Shown: one piece after another, positions 47,393 to 55,912 of the stretch | Position numbering within the stretch: the stretch's first letter is position 1 | Layout: the number at the start of each line of letters is the position of its first letter | Assembly (NCBI RefSeq): GCF_013522725.1 | Contig: NZ_JAAMRF010000004.1 | Span: 248,001 to 312,000 of the forward strand | Reading direction: 5' to 3' | Source: Stutzerimonas azotifigens | GTDB lineage: Bacteria > Pseudomonadota > Gammaproteobacteria > Pseudomonadales > Pseudomonadaceae | Length of the DNA: 64,000 nucleotides | Position numbers and translations under genes: made by a program | The notes under the pieces: model-generated | The model's database searches: none | What the model saw: only the letters and a program-made list of their open reading frames with translations | Told to the model about the DNA's origin: nothing

Positions 47393-48214
47393 ATGACTCA
47401 ACCCCGCATCGCCTTCATCGGTGCCGGCAACATGGCCGCAAGCCTGATTGGCGGCCTGCGCGCCGAGGGCGTTCCGGCCGATGCCATTCGCGCCAGCGAC
47501 CCGGGCGCCGACAAGCGTGACGCTATGAGCCGCGAACACCGCATCGAAGCCTTCGCCGAGAACCGCGACGCCGTCGCCGGCGCCGACATCGTCGTGCTGG
47601 CGGTCAAGCCCCAGGTGATGCAAGAGGTTTGCCGCGCGCTGGCCGAGCACCTGGAACCACAGACGCTCGTCGTTTCGATCGCCGCCGGGATCAGCTGCGA
47701 AAGCCTGCAGCGTTGGCTCGGCGCAAGCCGTCCGATCGTTCGCTGCATGCCCAACACACCGTCGCTGCTGCGCCAAGGTGTCAGCGGCCTGTTCGCCAAT
47801 CCGCAGGTCAGCGCGGCGCAGCGCCAGCAGGCCGAACGGCTGCTGTCCGCCGTGGGCCTGGCCTTGTGGCTGGACGATGAAAACCTGATCGACGCGGTGA
47901 CTGCCGTGTCGGGTAGCGGTCCAGCCTATTTCTTCCTGATGATCGAGGCGATGACCGCTGCCGGCGAAGCCCTCGGCCTGCCCCGCCAGACCGCCGAACA
48001 GCTAAGCCGGCATACCGCCCTGGGCGCTGCGCGGATGGCCTGCGAGAGCGAGGTCGATGCAGCAGAACTGCGACGCCGCGTCACCTCCCCGAACGGCACC
48101 ACCGAAGCCGCGATCAAAGCTTTCCAGGCTGGCGGCTTCGAATCCCTGGTACAACAGGCCCTGAACGCCGCCGCACGGCGCTCGGTCGAACTGGCCGAGC
48201 AGCTGGGCCGCTAA
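47393..48214 (+). CDS. proC: Pyrroline-5-carboxylate reductase
   Basis: Last enzyme of proline synthesis; reduces P5C with NAD(P)H. The product is 273 residues. The N-terminal Rossmann motif is IAFIGAGNMAASLIGGL. VVLAVKPQVM, SIAAGISC, VRCMPNTPSLLRQGVS, AVTAVSGSGPAYFFLMIEA (signature) and RRRVTSPNGTTEAAIKAF follow. The ATG at 47393 has AGGA 8 bases upstream and begins the Rossmann strand shortly after; an ATG 7 codons earlier overlaps the yggS stop. Confidence 0.97.
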   Translation: MTQPRIAFIGAGNMAASLIGGLRAEGVPADAIRASDPGADKRDAMSREHRIEAFAENRDAVAGADIVVLAVKPQVMQEVCRALAEHLEPQTLVVSIAAGISCESLQRWLGASRPIVRCMPNTPSLLRQGVSGLFANPQVSAAQRQQAERLLSAVGLALWLDDENLIDAVTAVSGSGPAYFFLMIEAMTAAGEALGLPRQTAEQLSRHTALGAARMACESEVDAAELRRRVTSPNGTTEAAIKAFQAGGFESLVQQALNAAARRSVELAEQLGR

Positions 48215-48227
48215 CAAGGAGTCATTG

Positions 48228-48818
48228 ATGATTGGACTGAACACCGCGGCTATCTACGTCCTGCAGACGCTGGGTAGCCTCTATCTGCTGATAGTGCTGC
48301 TGCGTTTCATCCTGCAATTGGTACGTGCCGATTTCTACAACCCGCTGAGCCAGTTCATCGTGCGCGCGACCCATCCGCTGCTGCGCCCGCTGCGTCGGAT
48401 CATTCCCAGCCTGGGCGGGCTCGACCTGGCGTCGCTGGTACTTGCCGTCCTGCTGCAGATGCTGCTGATGGCGCTGACCCTGCTGCTGGCCTACGGCACT
48501 ACCGGCAATCCCATGCAGTTGCTGGTCTGGGCGATCATTGGCGTGACGGGGCTATTTCTGAAGATCTTCTTCTTCGCGCTGATCATCAGCGTGATCCTGT
48601 CCTGGGTCGCTCCGGGTAGCCACAACCCCGGCGCGCAACTGGTCAATCAATTATGCGAACCGCTGCTGAGCCCGATCCGTCGCATATTGCCGAGCCTGGG
48701 CGGGCTCGACCTGTCGCCAATCTTCGCATTCCTGGCACTGCGCCTGCTGGACATGATGGTGATCAACAACCTGGCCGCCATGACTCATATGCCAGATACC
48801 CTGCGTCTGTTGATGTGA
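48228..48818 (+). CDS. yggT: YggT family membrane protein
   Basis: Inner-membrane protein of 196 residues with two YggT repeats. Each has a pair of hydrophobic helices and a conserved amphipathic turn (NPLSQFIVRATHPLLRPLRRIIPSLGGLDL in the first, NQLCEPLLSPIRRILPSLGGLDLSP in the second, given here in part). The function is not firmly known; links to cell shape, turgor and thylakoid-type membrane organisation have been proposed for homologues. AAGGAG lies 6 bases before the ATG. Third gene of yggS-proC-yggT. Confidence 0.93.
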   Translation: MIGLNTAAIYVLQTLGSLYLLIVLLRFILQLVRADFYNPLSQFIVRATHPLLRPLRRIIPSLGGLDLASLVLAVLLQMLLMALTLLLAYGTTGNPMQLLVWAIIGVTGLFLKIFFFALIISVILSWVAPGSHNPGAQLVNQLCEPLLSPIRRILPSLGGLDLSPIFAFLALRLLDMMVINNLAAMTHMPDTLRLLM

Positions 48819-48873
48819 GACGACCGCCCGACCGGTCGATTTGCCCTTTGGGTGCTCCGGCCGGTCACCGCAA

Positions 48874-48901
48874 TTGACCCCGCGGCGATTCATCGCATAA
48901 T
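48874..48901 (+). promoter_or_regulatory. Promoter for the dynamin-like gene
   Basis: TTGACC (48874-48879) and CATAAT (48896-48901) with a 16-base spacer form a good sigma-70 promoter about 34 bases before the start codon. A GCGATT/AATCGC inverted repeat (48887-48904) overlaps the -10 and could be a repressor site. Confidence 0.65.
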
Positions 48902-48934
48902 CGCCGCATCATAAATTGCCGGCACCAGGTGAGC

Positions 48935-50899
48935 ATGGAACGTCTCGATCAGCAGGTGGATGCCTACGTAACCTGGAAGCGTGATCTTATCCGCGAGGTC
49001 ACCCGCTACCGTAGCTGGCTGGCCCACAACCGGCTCAACTCCGAAGGGGTCGAAGCCCGTCTGGAACGCGCGCTCAAACTGCTGCGCACCGACCACATCA
49101 CCCTCGCGTTCGTCGGCGAATTCTCCCGGGGCAAGACCGAACTGATCAACGCCCTGTTCTTCTCCGGATTCGGCCAGCGCATGCTGCCGTCGAGAGCAGG
49201 TCGCACCACCATGTGCCCGACCGAACTGTTCTTCGACCCGCGTTCGGAACGTTCCTATATCCACCTGCTGCCGATCGAGACGCGACTGGGCGAGACCAGC
49301 ATCGCCCAGCTCAAGCGATCGCCCGAGCAGTGGACCAACATTGCACTCGATCCGACCGATGCCGACAACATGGCCGAGGCGTTCGGCCAGGTGGCACTGG
49401 TCAAGCCGATGCCGGTGGAGCAGGCGATCCAGCTGGGCTTCGATCCGGCCATGCTGGAAAGTGCCGGCATCGAAGGCAAGGTCCTGGTTCCGGCCTGGCG
49501 TCACGCCCTCGTCAATTTCGATCATCCGCTGCTGCGTCAGGGCCTGCGTATTCTCGACACGCCGGGACTCAATGCATTGGGTAGCGAGCCGGAGTTGACC
49601 CTTTCGATGTTGCCCAGCGCCCAGGGCGTCATCTTCATGCTGTCGGCCGACACCGGCGTCACCGCGAGCGACATGGAAATCTGGCAGCAACACATCCGTC
49701 GCCTCGACGAGACTACCCAGGGCGCCCTGTTCGCCGTGCTGAACAAGATCGACGTGCTCTGGGACGACCTGGCGGGCGAGGTGTTCATGCAGAACGCCAT
49801 TCACCGCCTGCGCGGCCACACTGCCAAGCAGCTGGGCCTCGAGGACGAGGACGTGTTGCCGCTATCGGCCAAGCAGGCCCTGCTGGCCAAGGTCCGCGGC
49901 GACAAGGCACTTCTCGAACGCAGCCAATTGGCCGAGCTGGAAAAACTGCTCTGCGAGCGCATCATCGCGCAGAAGGAACGCCTGCTCGAAGACCGCGTCA
50001 TCAAGCAGGTCCTGGCCCTCCTGCAGAACAGTCAGCACGTACTCAGCCTGCGCCTGGAAAAGGTTTGCGAGCAGCGCGATCTGCTCGCCAGCCATCAGCA
50101 GGACAACGGCCAGATGCTGCTCGAGCTCACCGCCCGTACCCGCGAAGATCACGACCTGCACCACAAGCAGCTGCTCGGCCTGAAGACCAATCAGCGGCTG
50201 ATCAAGCGCCAGGGCGACCTGCTGTGTGCCGCCATTCGCACCGAGCGACTCGACCAGAGTCTGGAAAAGCTGCGCCAGCGGTTGACCGGCAGCCTGACCA
50301 CCATCGGCATCAATCTCGGCATCCTGCAGTTCTTCCGCTCCGTGGAGCTGGATCTGGGGCTGCTGGAGCAGGAGGCGGAACTGGCCAACAAGATGGTCTC
50401 GGCCGTCTATCGCCGGCACAACGAGGAGAATCCGCTGCGCGCGGTCGATGCGCCGCTGTTCAATCTCAAGCCGTATCAGCGCGAGCTGAAAAAGCTGCAC
50501 GGCAAGGCCGACCAGTTCCGCCTTCAGCTCAAGACCCTGCTGACCGAGCAACAGATCCTCACCCGGCGCTTCTTCGCCACACTGGTGCTCGAAGTGGTCG
50601 CCCTGCATCGTAGACTGCGCCAGGAAGCCGAGCAGTGGGCCAACGAAGCGCTGGCGCCACTGCTGCAACATTCGCTCGAGCACAAGCAGCAGCTCGAAAC
50701 CCACATGTTCAAGCTCAAGGCCCTGGCCCAGGAAACCCAGCAGGCCAGCCAGCGTGGCCAGCTGCTGACCCGCTACAGCGGCGAGCTCGAAGAGCAACTG
50801 GCAGTCGCCAACGACATCCAGCGCGCGCTGCGTCGCCCCGCGCCGCAACAACGCCAGGCCAAGGTGGTGAACCTGAACGCTCACTTCGCCGCCAACTGA
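48935..50899 (+). CDS. Dynamin-like GTPase domain protein
   Basis: Large GTPase of 654 residues with the dynamin-type G domain at the N-terminal half. G1 is GEFSRGKTELINALF (residues 61-75), G2 lies in TTMCPTEL, G3 is DTPG (Asp208) and G4 is LNKID (residues 268-272). The C-terminal half (about 330-640) is long alpha-helix with coiled-coil character, as in the stalk of bacterial dynamin-like proteins. I see no transmembrane or obvious paddle segment, so membrane action is uncertain. The ATG at 48935 follows AGGTGA; a GTG at 48929 is less likely. It has its own promoter and lies between yggT and metX, roughly where PAO1 carries PA0391. The function is unknown; homologues are linked to membrane fission, fusion or stress. 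Confidence 0.85.
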   Translation: MERLDQQVDAYVTWKRDLIREVTRYRSWLAHNRLNSEGVEARLERALKLLRTDHITLAFVGEFSRGKTELINALFFSGFGQRMLPSRAGRTTMCPTELFFDPRSERSYIHLLPIETRLGETSIAQLKRSPEQWTNIALDPTDADNMAEAFGQVALVKPMPVEQAIQLGFDPAMLESAGIEGKVLVPAWRHALVNFDHPLLRQGLRILDTPGLNALGSEPELTLSMLPSAQGVIFMLSADTGVTASDMEIWQQHIRRLDETTQGALFAVLNKIDVLWDDLAGEVFMQNAIHRLRGHTAKQLGLEDEDVLPLSAKQALLAKVRGDKALLERSQLAELEKLLCERIIAQKERLLEDRVIKQVLALLQNSQHVLSLRLEKVCEQRDLLASHQQDNGQMLLELTARTREDHDLHHKQLLGLKTNQRLIKRQGDLLCAAIRTERLDQSLEKLRQRLTGSLTTIGINLGILQFFRSVELDLGLLEQEAELANKMVSAVYRRHNEENPLRAVDAPLFNLKPYQRELKKLHGKADQFRLQLKTLLTEQQILTRRFFATLVLEVVALHRRLRQEAEQWANEALAPLLQHSLEHKQQLETHMFKLKALAQETQQASQRGQLLTRYSGELEEQLAVANDIQRALRRPAPQQRQAKVVNLNAHFAAN

Positions 50900-50917
50900 A
50901 CCGGCTGCCGAGCGCGG

Positions 50918-50953
50918 GCCGCCGCACCCCGTGGCGACACGGTGTGCGGCGGC
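50918..50953. other. Long GC-rich stem-loop upstream of metX
   Basis: Two 16-base arms (50918-50933 and 50938-50953) pair with one mismatch around a GCGA loop, 18 bases after the GTPase stop codon. There is no T-run. A TAGACT hexamer at 50994-50999, 30 bases before metX, may be a -10. The stem may stop read-through from the GTPase gene by itself or form part of a metX leader. Confidence 0.6.
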
Positions 50954-51029
50954 GCAGCCATCGATACTGGATGAATTGAAGCGCGCTTCCCTTTAGACTT
51001 TGCCGCCTTCTTCTTGCGAGACAGGGTCG

Positions 51030-52169
51030 ATGCCCACTGCCATTCCAGACGACTCCGTCGGTCTGGTGAGCCCGAAGGTCGAGCATTTCGCCGATCCTCT
51101 GGCGCTCGCCTGCGGCCGCACACTTGCCGATTACCAGCTGATCTACGAAACCTACGGCACGCTCAACGCCGAGCGCAGCAATGCCGTGCTGATCTGCCAC
51201 GCGTTGTCCGGACACCATCACGCCGCCGGTTACCACAACCCGGAAGATCGCAAGCCCGGCTGGTGGGACAGCTGCATCGGCCCCGGCAAGCCGATCGACA
51301 CCGAGCGCTTCTTCGTGGTGAGCCTGAACAACCTGGGCGGCTGCAACGGCTCGACCGGCCCCTGCAGCCTCAATCCGGCCACCGGCAAGCCCTACGGCGC
51401 GGATTTCCCGGTGATCACCGTGGAAGACTGGGTGCACAGCCAGGCGCGCCTGGCCGATGCCCTGGGCATCGACCAGTGGGCCGCGGTGGTCGGTGGCAGC
51501 CTCGGCGGCATGCAGGCGCTGCAGTGGACCATCAGCTACCCCGAGCGCGTGCGGCACTGCCTGGCGATCGCCTCGGCGCCCAAGCTCTCGGCGCAGAACA
51601 TTGCCTTCAACGAAGTGGCTCGCCAGGCGATCCTGTCCGATCCGGAATTCCACGGCGGACACTTCCACGAGCAGGGCGTGATTCCCAAGCGCGGGCTGAT
51701 GCTGGCGCGCATGGTCGGTCACATCACCTACCTGTCCGATGACGCCATGGGCGCCAAATTCGGCCGCGGACTGAAGAGCGACAAGCTCAACTACGATTTC
51801 AACAGCGTCGAATTCCAGGTCGAAAGTTACCTGCGCTATCAGGGCGAGGAGTTTTCCGGGCGCTTCGATGCCAACACCTACCTGCTGATGACCAAGGCGC
51901 TCGATTACTTCGACCCGGCCGCCGCCCACGACGACGACCTGGCCGCCACACTGGCCGTGGCGAAGGCCGACTTCTGCGTGATGTCCTTCACCACTGACTG
52001 GCGCTTCTCGCCGGAACGCTCGCGCGAACTGGTCGAGGCCCTGATCGCTGCTGGGAAGAACGTCAGCTACCTGGAGATCGATGCGCCCCAGGGCCATGAC
52101 GCCTTCCTGATGCCGATTCCGCGCTACCTGCAAGCCTTCCGCGGTTACATGAACCGCATCGCCGTTTAA
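51030..52169 (+). CDS. metX: Homoserine O-acyltransferase MetX (probably O-succinyltransferase)
   Basis: Alpha/beta-hydrolase that acylates homoserine for methionine synthesis. 379 residues, equal to PAO1 Met[30 protein letters not shown], nucleophile Ser in [27 protein letters not shown] with Asp, and [11 protein letters not shown] with His complete the triad. Pseudomonad MetX with a partner MetW is generally an O-succinyltransferase; the acyl choice is inferred from this, not read from residues here. Followed at 9 bases by metW. Confidence 0.95.
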   Translation: MPTAIPDDSVGLVSPKVEHFADPLALACGRTLADYQLIYETYGTLNAERSNAVLICHALSGHHHAAGYHNPEDRKPGWWDSCIGPGKPIDTERFFVVSLNNLGGCNGSTGPCSLNPATGKPYGADFPVITVEDWVHSQARLADALGIDQWAAVVGGSLGGMQALQWTISYPERVRHCLAIASAPKLSAQNIAFNEVARQAILSDPEFHGGHFHEQGVIPKRGLMLARMVGHITYLSDDAMGAKFGRGLKSDKLNYDFNSVEFQVESYLRYQGEEFSGRFDANTYLLMTKALDYFDPAAAHDDDLAATLAVAKADFCVMSFTTDWRFSPERSRELVEALIAAGKNVSYLEIDAPQGHDAFLMPIPRYLQAFRGYMNRIAV

Positions 52170-52178
52170 GGACCTCAC

Positions 52179-52778
52179 ATGCGAGCCGATCTGGACATCA
52201 TCCAAGACTGGATACCGGCGGGCAGCCGCGTGCTCGACCTCGGTTGCGGCAGCGGCGAGCTGCTGGCCTGGCTGCGCGACCACAAGAACGTCAGCGGCTA
52301 CGGGCTGGAGATCGATCCGGGCAATATCGCCGCCTGCGTGGACAAGGGCGTCAACGTGATCGAGCAGGACCTGGACAAGCTGCTCGGCAACTTCGCCAGC
52401 GACAGTTTCGACGTGGTGGTCATGACCCAGGCACTGCAGGCGGTGCACTACCCCGACAAGCTGCTCGAAGAGATGCTGCGCGTCGGCCGCGAATGCATCA
52501 TCACCTTTCCCAATTTCGGCCACTGGCGCTGCCGCTGGTACCTGGCGAGCAAGGGACGCATGCCGGTTTCGGAATTTCTTCCTTACACCTGGTACAACAC
52601 GCCGAACATCCATTTCTGTACCTTCGAAGACTTCGAAAACCTCTGCCGCCAGCTGAAGATCACCGTCAAGGAACGCCTTGCGGTCGATCGCGAGCATCGC
52701 CACGGCTGGGCCAGCAAACTCTGGCCGAACCTGTTCGGCGAGATCGGCATCTACCGCGTCAGCCGGCCGCAGCCATGA
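52179..52778 (+). CDS. metW: Methionine biosynthesis protein MetW
   Basis: SAM-binding methyltransferase-fold protein of 199 residues that is needed together with MetX for homoserine acylation. VLDLGCGSGELLAWL is motif I, GLEIDPGNIAACVDKGVNVIEQDLD follows, then DVVVMTQALQAVHYPDKLLEEMLRVGRECIITFPNF. The typical MetW text (MPVSEFLPYTWYNTPNIHFCT) covers the substrate lid. No methyltransferase reaction is proven for the family. Start ATG with GGACC just upstream. Confidence 0.95.
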   Translation: MRADLDIIQDWIPAGSRVLDLGCGSGELLAWLRDHKNVSGYGLEIDPGNIAACVDKGVNVIEQDLDKLLGNFASDSFDVVVMTQALQAVHYPDKLLEEMLRVGRECIITFPNFGHWRCRWYLASKGRMPVSEFLPYTWYNTPNIHFCTFEDFENLCRQLKITVKERLAVDREHRHGWASKLWPNLFGEIGIYRVSRPQP

Positions 52779-52806
52779 ACCACCCTTACACCATCGGAGG
52801 TAATTG

Positions 52807-53226
52807 ATGAAGCGGAGCCTGACCCTCCTGTTCGCCCTGTTGCTGGCCGTACCGGCGCTGGCCGAACGCAAGCAGAGCTTTGGCGAGTACGACGTGCATT
52901 ACATCACCTTCAATTCCGGTTTCCTGCAGCCGGACGTCGCCGCCGCCACCGGCCTGGTGCGCAGCAGGACCCAGGGCGTGGTCAACGTATCGGTACTCAA
53001 GCAGGGCGAGCCGGTCCCCTCACTGGTCAACGGCTCGGTGAGGAACCTGCTCGGCCAGGACCGTCCCCTGGCCTTCCGCCAGATAAAGGAAGGCCAGGCG
53101 ATCTACTACCTGGCCCAGTTCCCGTTCGACTCGCGCGAGACCCTGCGTTTCACCCTCAATGTCCAACCGCTGGGCGGCGAGCCAATGAGTTTCAACTTCA
53201 ACCAGGAAGTGTTTCCCGACCCATGA
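52807..53226 (+). CDS. DUF4426 family exported protein
   Basis: Periplasmic protein of 139 residues. A short signal peptide ([19 protein letters not shown]) is cut before [13 protein letters not shown]. The mature part is a predicted beta-sandwich ([48 protein letters not shown]) of the DUF4426 family; the function is unknown. It is in the same place as PA0388 between metW and rdgB. GGAGG lies 6 bases before the ATG at 52807, and the stop overlaps rdgB. Confidence 0.88.
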   Translation: MKRSLTLLFALLLAVPALAERKQSFGEYDVHYITFNSGFLQPDVAAATGLVRSRTQGVVNVSVLKQGEPVPSLVNGSVRNLLGQDRPLAFRQIKEGQAIYYLAQFPFDSRETLRFTLNVQPLGGEPMSFNFNQEVFPDP

Positions 53227-53819
53227 TGCCTTTCAACGAACTGGTGCTGGCCAGCCACAACGCCGGCAAGCTCAAGGAGCTGCAGGCCATGCTCGGAGAC
53301 GCGGTCCGCGTGCGCTCGGTGGGTGAGTTCAGCGATATCGAGCCCGAGGAAACCGGCCTCTCCTTCGTCGAGAACGCTATCCTCAAAGCGCGCAATGCCG
53401 CGCGGCTGTCCGGCCTTCCGGCACTGGCCGACGATTCGGGTCTGGCAGTCGACGCCCTCGGCGGCGCGCCGGGCATCTACTCGGCACGCTATGCCGACGG
53501 CCAGGGCGATGCCGCCAACAATGCCAAGCTGCTCGACGCCCTGCGCGAGGTGCCCGTTGCGGAGCGCGGAGCCCAGTTCGTCTGTGCGCTGGCGCTGGTG
53601 CGGCATGCGGACGATCCGTTGCCGATCATCTGTGAAGGGCTTTGGCCGGGCAGCATCCTGCATGCTGCCCGCGGTGATCAGGGCTTCGGTTACGACCCGC
53701 TGTTCTGGGTGCCCGAGCGGGGATGCTCGAGCGCCGAGCTGCCGGCGGCCGAAAAGAACCGGATCAGCCATCGCGCACGGGCGATGGCGATCCTCAAACA
53801 GCGGTTGGGCATCGCATGA
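53223..53819 (+). CDS. rdgB: dITP/XTP pyrophosphatase RdgB (non-canonical purine NTP pyrophosphatase)
   Basis: House-cleaning enzyme that hydrolyses dITP, ITP and XTP to monophosphates, preventing their use in DNA. The product is 198 residues. [74 protein letters not shown] and [11 protein letters not shown] are all HAM1 motifs, with the acidic metal-binding residues in place. The ATG at 53223 overlaps the DUF4426 stop; ATG at 53226 is equally possible. The stop overlaps hemW by 4 bases. Confidence 0.97.
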   Translation: MMPFNELVLASHNAGKLKELQAMLGDAVRVRSVGEFSDIEPEETGLSFVENAILKARNAARLSGLPALADDSGLAVDALGGAPGIYSARYADGQGDAANNAKLLDALREVPVAERGAQFVCALALVRHADDPLPIICEGLWPGSILHAARGDQGFGYDPLFWVPERGCSSAELPAAEKNRISHRARAMAILKQRLGIA

Positions 53820-55030
53820 GCGCAGCCGGAAGCCGGAAGCAGGAAGCTGGAAGCGAAAAGCACACGGACAGCTTCGAGCGGCTGACTTCCGGCTTCGAAC
53901 TGCCGCCTCTGGCGGCTTATGTCCATATCCCCTGGTGCGTGCGCAAATGCCCGTACTGCGATTTCAATTCCCACGCGGCCGGCCCCTCGTTGCCCGAGGA
54001 TGCCTATGTCGACGCGCTGCTGAGCGACCTCAATCAGGACCTCGAGCACGTCCACGGCCGCCGGCTGAGCTCGATCTTCTTCGGCGGCGGCACCCCCAGC
54101 CTGTTTTCGGCCCAGGCGCTGGGCAGGATTCTCCAAGGGCTGGAGCGGCGGGTCGGTTTCGCCGACGACATCGAGATCACCCTCGAAGCCAATCCAGGTA
54201 CCTTCGAGCAGGAAAAATTCCGCAGCTACCGTGCCTTGGGCATCAATCGGTTGTCGATCGGCGTGCAGAGTTTCCAGGCCGAGAAGCTCAAGGCGCTGGG
54301 GCGCATTCACGACGGCGACGAGGCGATCCGCGCCGCCGACATGGCCCGCGCGGCCGGTTTCGACAACTTCAACCTGGACCTGATGCACGGCTTGCCCGGG
54401 CAGAGCCTGGACGACGCCCTGGCCGATCTGCGAATCGCGATTGCCCAACTGCCGACGCACCTGTCCTGGTATCAGCTGACCCTGGAGCCCAATACCCTGT
54501 TCTTCAGCCAGCCTCCGCAGCTGCCCGAGGACGATGTGCTCTGGGACATCCAGGAAGCGGGCCAGGCCCTACTCGCAAGCCACGGCTACGGGCAGTACGA
54601 GACCTCCGCCTACGCGCGGGACGGGCAATGCGCGCGGCACAACCTGAACTACTGGACCTTCGGCGACTTCCTCGGCATCGGCGCCGGTGCCCACGCCAAG
54701 CTGACCCATCCTGACGGACGCATCGAGCGCAGCTGGAAAACCCGCCTGCCCAAGGACTACCTCGACCCGGTCAAGGCCTACCGGGCCGGCCGCAAGACGC
54801 TCACGGCCGAGGAACTGCCGTTCGAGTTCCTGATGAATGCGCTGCGCCTGACCGAAGGCGTACCCGCCGCGCTGTTCGCCCAGCGTACCGGCCTGGCGCT
54901 GCAACAGCTCGAGCAGGGACGCGACGAGGCGATACGCCGCGGCCTGCTGCTCGACGACCCGGCTCGCCTGGTGGCTACGCCACGCGGCCAGCTTTTTCTC
55001 AACGATCTGCTGCAACTGTTTCTACCCTAA
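53816..55030 (+). CDS. hemW: Radical SAM haem chaperone HemW, with unusual N-terminal extension
   Basis: Haem-binding radical SAM protein of 404 residues that inserts haem into apo-proteins; it is related to HemN but is not a coproporphyrinogen oxidase. [20 protein letters not shown] contains Cys-x3-Cys-x2-Cys with the extra Phe-Asn; [42 protein letters not shown] and [16 protein letters not shown] follow. The catalytic region starts unusually late: about 30 residues ([20 protein letters not shown]...) precede [10 protein letters not shown], where I recall about 10 in P. aeruginosa. That extension is encoded by a palindromic GAAGC-rich repeat. No other start codon exists between the rdgB overlap and the motif, so the extension should be translated. 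Confidence 0.95.
   Translation: MSAAGSRKQEAGSEKHTDSFERLTSGFELPPLAAYVHIPWCVRKCPYCDFNSHAAGPSLPEDAYVDALLSDLNQDLEHVHGRRLSSIFFGGGTPSLFSAQALGRILQGLERRVGFADDIEITLEANPGTFEQEKFRSYRALGINRLSIGVQSFQAEKLKALGRIHDGDEAIRAADMARAAGFDNFNLDLMHGLPGQSLDDALADLRIAIAQLPTHLSWYQLTLEPNTLFFSQPPQLPEDDVLWDIQEAGQALLASHGYGQYETSAYARDGQCARHNLNYWTFGDFLGIGAGAHAKLTHPDGRIERSWKTRLPKDYLDPVKAYRAGRKTLTAEELPFEFLMNALRLTEGVPAALFAQRTGLALQQLEQGRDEAIRRGLLLDDPARLVATPRGQLFLNDLLQLFLP
53829..53896. repeat. GAAGC-type palindromic repeat inside the hemW 5' end
   Basis: GAAGCCGGAAG (53829-53839) and CTTCCGGCTTC (53886-53896) are perfect inverted arms. Inside them GAAGCT (53843-53848) and AGCTTC (53870-53875) pair again. Short direct copies of GGAAGC/GGAAGCTGG fill the left side. 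The layout resembles a REP or similar mobile palindromic unit that landed at the rdgB-hemW junction and stayed in frame. Confidence 0.7.
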
Positions 55031-55039
55031 GGACACCGC

Positions 55040-55363
55040 ATGGACCTGCTGCTCGACCTCATCGTCACCGTCTCGCGCTGGAGCCGCAGCCACCTCTACG
55101 ACATCTCGCTGGCCATCATGGCCACCCTCTTCGTGCTCTTCGGGCCGGCGATCAACGCCTGGGTGAGGAAGTCGGTGAGCGGCCTCAACTTCTTCTTCCG
55201 CACGCTGATCTTCGTACTGGTCTGCGCCATCGGCTACGGGCTGGCGATCGTGTTCCTGACGCCCTGGGTGGCGCAGGGCCTGGGCCACCTGAACAACTAT
55301 GGCCTGGCACCGGTGCTGCTGCTGATCTTCTTCCTCATCGGCGTGCTCGCCGACCGCAACTAG
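55040..55363 (+). CDS. DUF3392 family membrane protein
   Basis: Inner-membrane protein of 107 residues with three hydrophobic segments: HLYDISLAIMATLFVLFGPAI, FFFRTLIFVLVCAIGYGLAIVF and LAPVLLLIFFLIGVLAD. The ends and loops carry the basic residues. Matches DUF3392, of unknown function, encoded after hemW in pseudomonads (PA0385 position). The ATG is 9 bases after the hemW stop. Confidence 0.88.
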   Translation: MDLLLDLIVTVSRWSRSHLYDISLAIMATLFVLFGPAINAWVRKSVSGLNFFFRTLIFVLVCAIGYGLAIVFLTPWVAQGLGHLNNYGLAPVLLLIFFLIGVLADRN

Positions 55364-55369
55364 CCCGCC

Positions 55370-55732
55370 TCACTCCTCACGGAGAAAGCGTTCGAGGTCC
55401 ACCGGCTCCCCGGGCATCCCGTGCAGCTGGTGGCGCAGGTCCTCGAAAAGCGGGTCGTAGACGGCATGGAAGCCGAACAGCACGTCGGTATGCAGATGCA
55501 CACCATGCTGGAGCAGGCACTGGCGGATGCGATGCAGGAAGTTGAACGCCACATCGCGATGCATCGAGAACCGCTCGTCGACTGGCGTCTGGTCGGCCAC
55601 ACCGTGCAGGTGAAAACAGGCCCACTCCGGTTTCGGCTCGGCCCCCTCGACGTGATAGTCGAGGATCAGGTGATAGCCGGGAAAGCCAGCCGACGCGGGC
55701 CGGCTGACCTCTACATGACCAGGTCTGAACAC
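55370..55732 (-). CDS. Conserved protein of unknown function, GTG start
   Basis: Predicted soluble protein of 120 residues; I do not recognise a named family. It reads FRPGHVEVSRPASAGFPGYH, then mixed strand/helix with an unusual number of His (at least ten) and ends EPVDLERFLREE. I chose GTG at 55732-55730 because a strong AGGAGG lies 7 bases before it and everything upstream in frame is compositionally different, though ATG codons at 55807 and 55840 would give longer products. The conserved place next to DUF3392 is that of PA0384. It is transcribed toward the DUF3392 gene, away from arcD. Confidence 0.72.
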   Translation of the reverse strand: MFRPGHVEVSRPASAGFPGYHLILDYHVEGAEPKPEWACFHLHGVADQTPVDERFSMHRDVAFNFLHRIRQCLLQHGVHLHTDVLFGFHAVYDPLFEDLRHQLHGMPGEPVDLERFLREE

Positions 55733-55833
55733 GAACGCCCCTCCTCTGTTGACGCACCGGGCGACGCCCCACGGTGCCGGCCGCGGCATGCCGGCCACTG
55801 AATTCATCTTCGCGCCGCCCCTTCGCAGCTTCC

Positions 55834-55847
55834 TTGACACGGATCAT
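55834..55847 (+). promoter_or_regulatory. Candidate ANR/FNR box of the arcDABC promoter
   Basis: TTGACACGGATCAT matches the TTGAT-N4-ATCAA consensus at eight of ten positions and resembles, from memory, the ANR site of P. aeruginosa arcD (TTGAC-N4-ATCAG). It lies 66 bases before the arcD start codon. A weak CATTCA at 55868-55873 is a possible -10. ANR would switch the operon on when oxygen is low. Confidence 0.65.
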
Positions 55848-55912
55848 GACCACCTCTCAACGGGCAGCATTCAATGGTCATGGCTACAGTTGATCCATCA
55901 AGGAGACAGGAC

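Noticed and set aside
53821..53900. GGAAGC repeats as a CRISPR or a frameshifted hemW
   Set aside because: There are no regular spacers, and the frame stays open from the ATGA overlap through the radical SAM motif.
55890..55901. TTGATCCATCAA as an ANR/FNR box just before arcD
   Set aside because: The half-sites are separated by 2 bases where ANR needs 4, and the site lies 12-23 bases before the start codon, overlapping the ribosome-binding region. The 55834-55847 site fits better.
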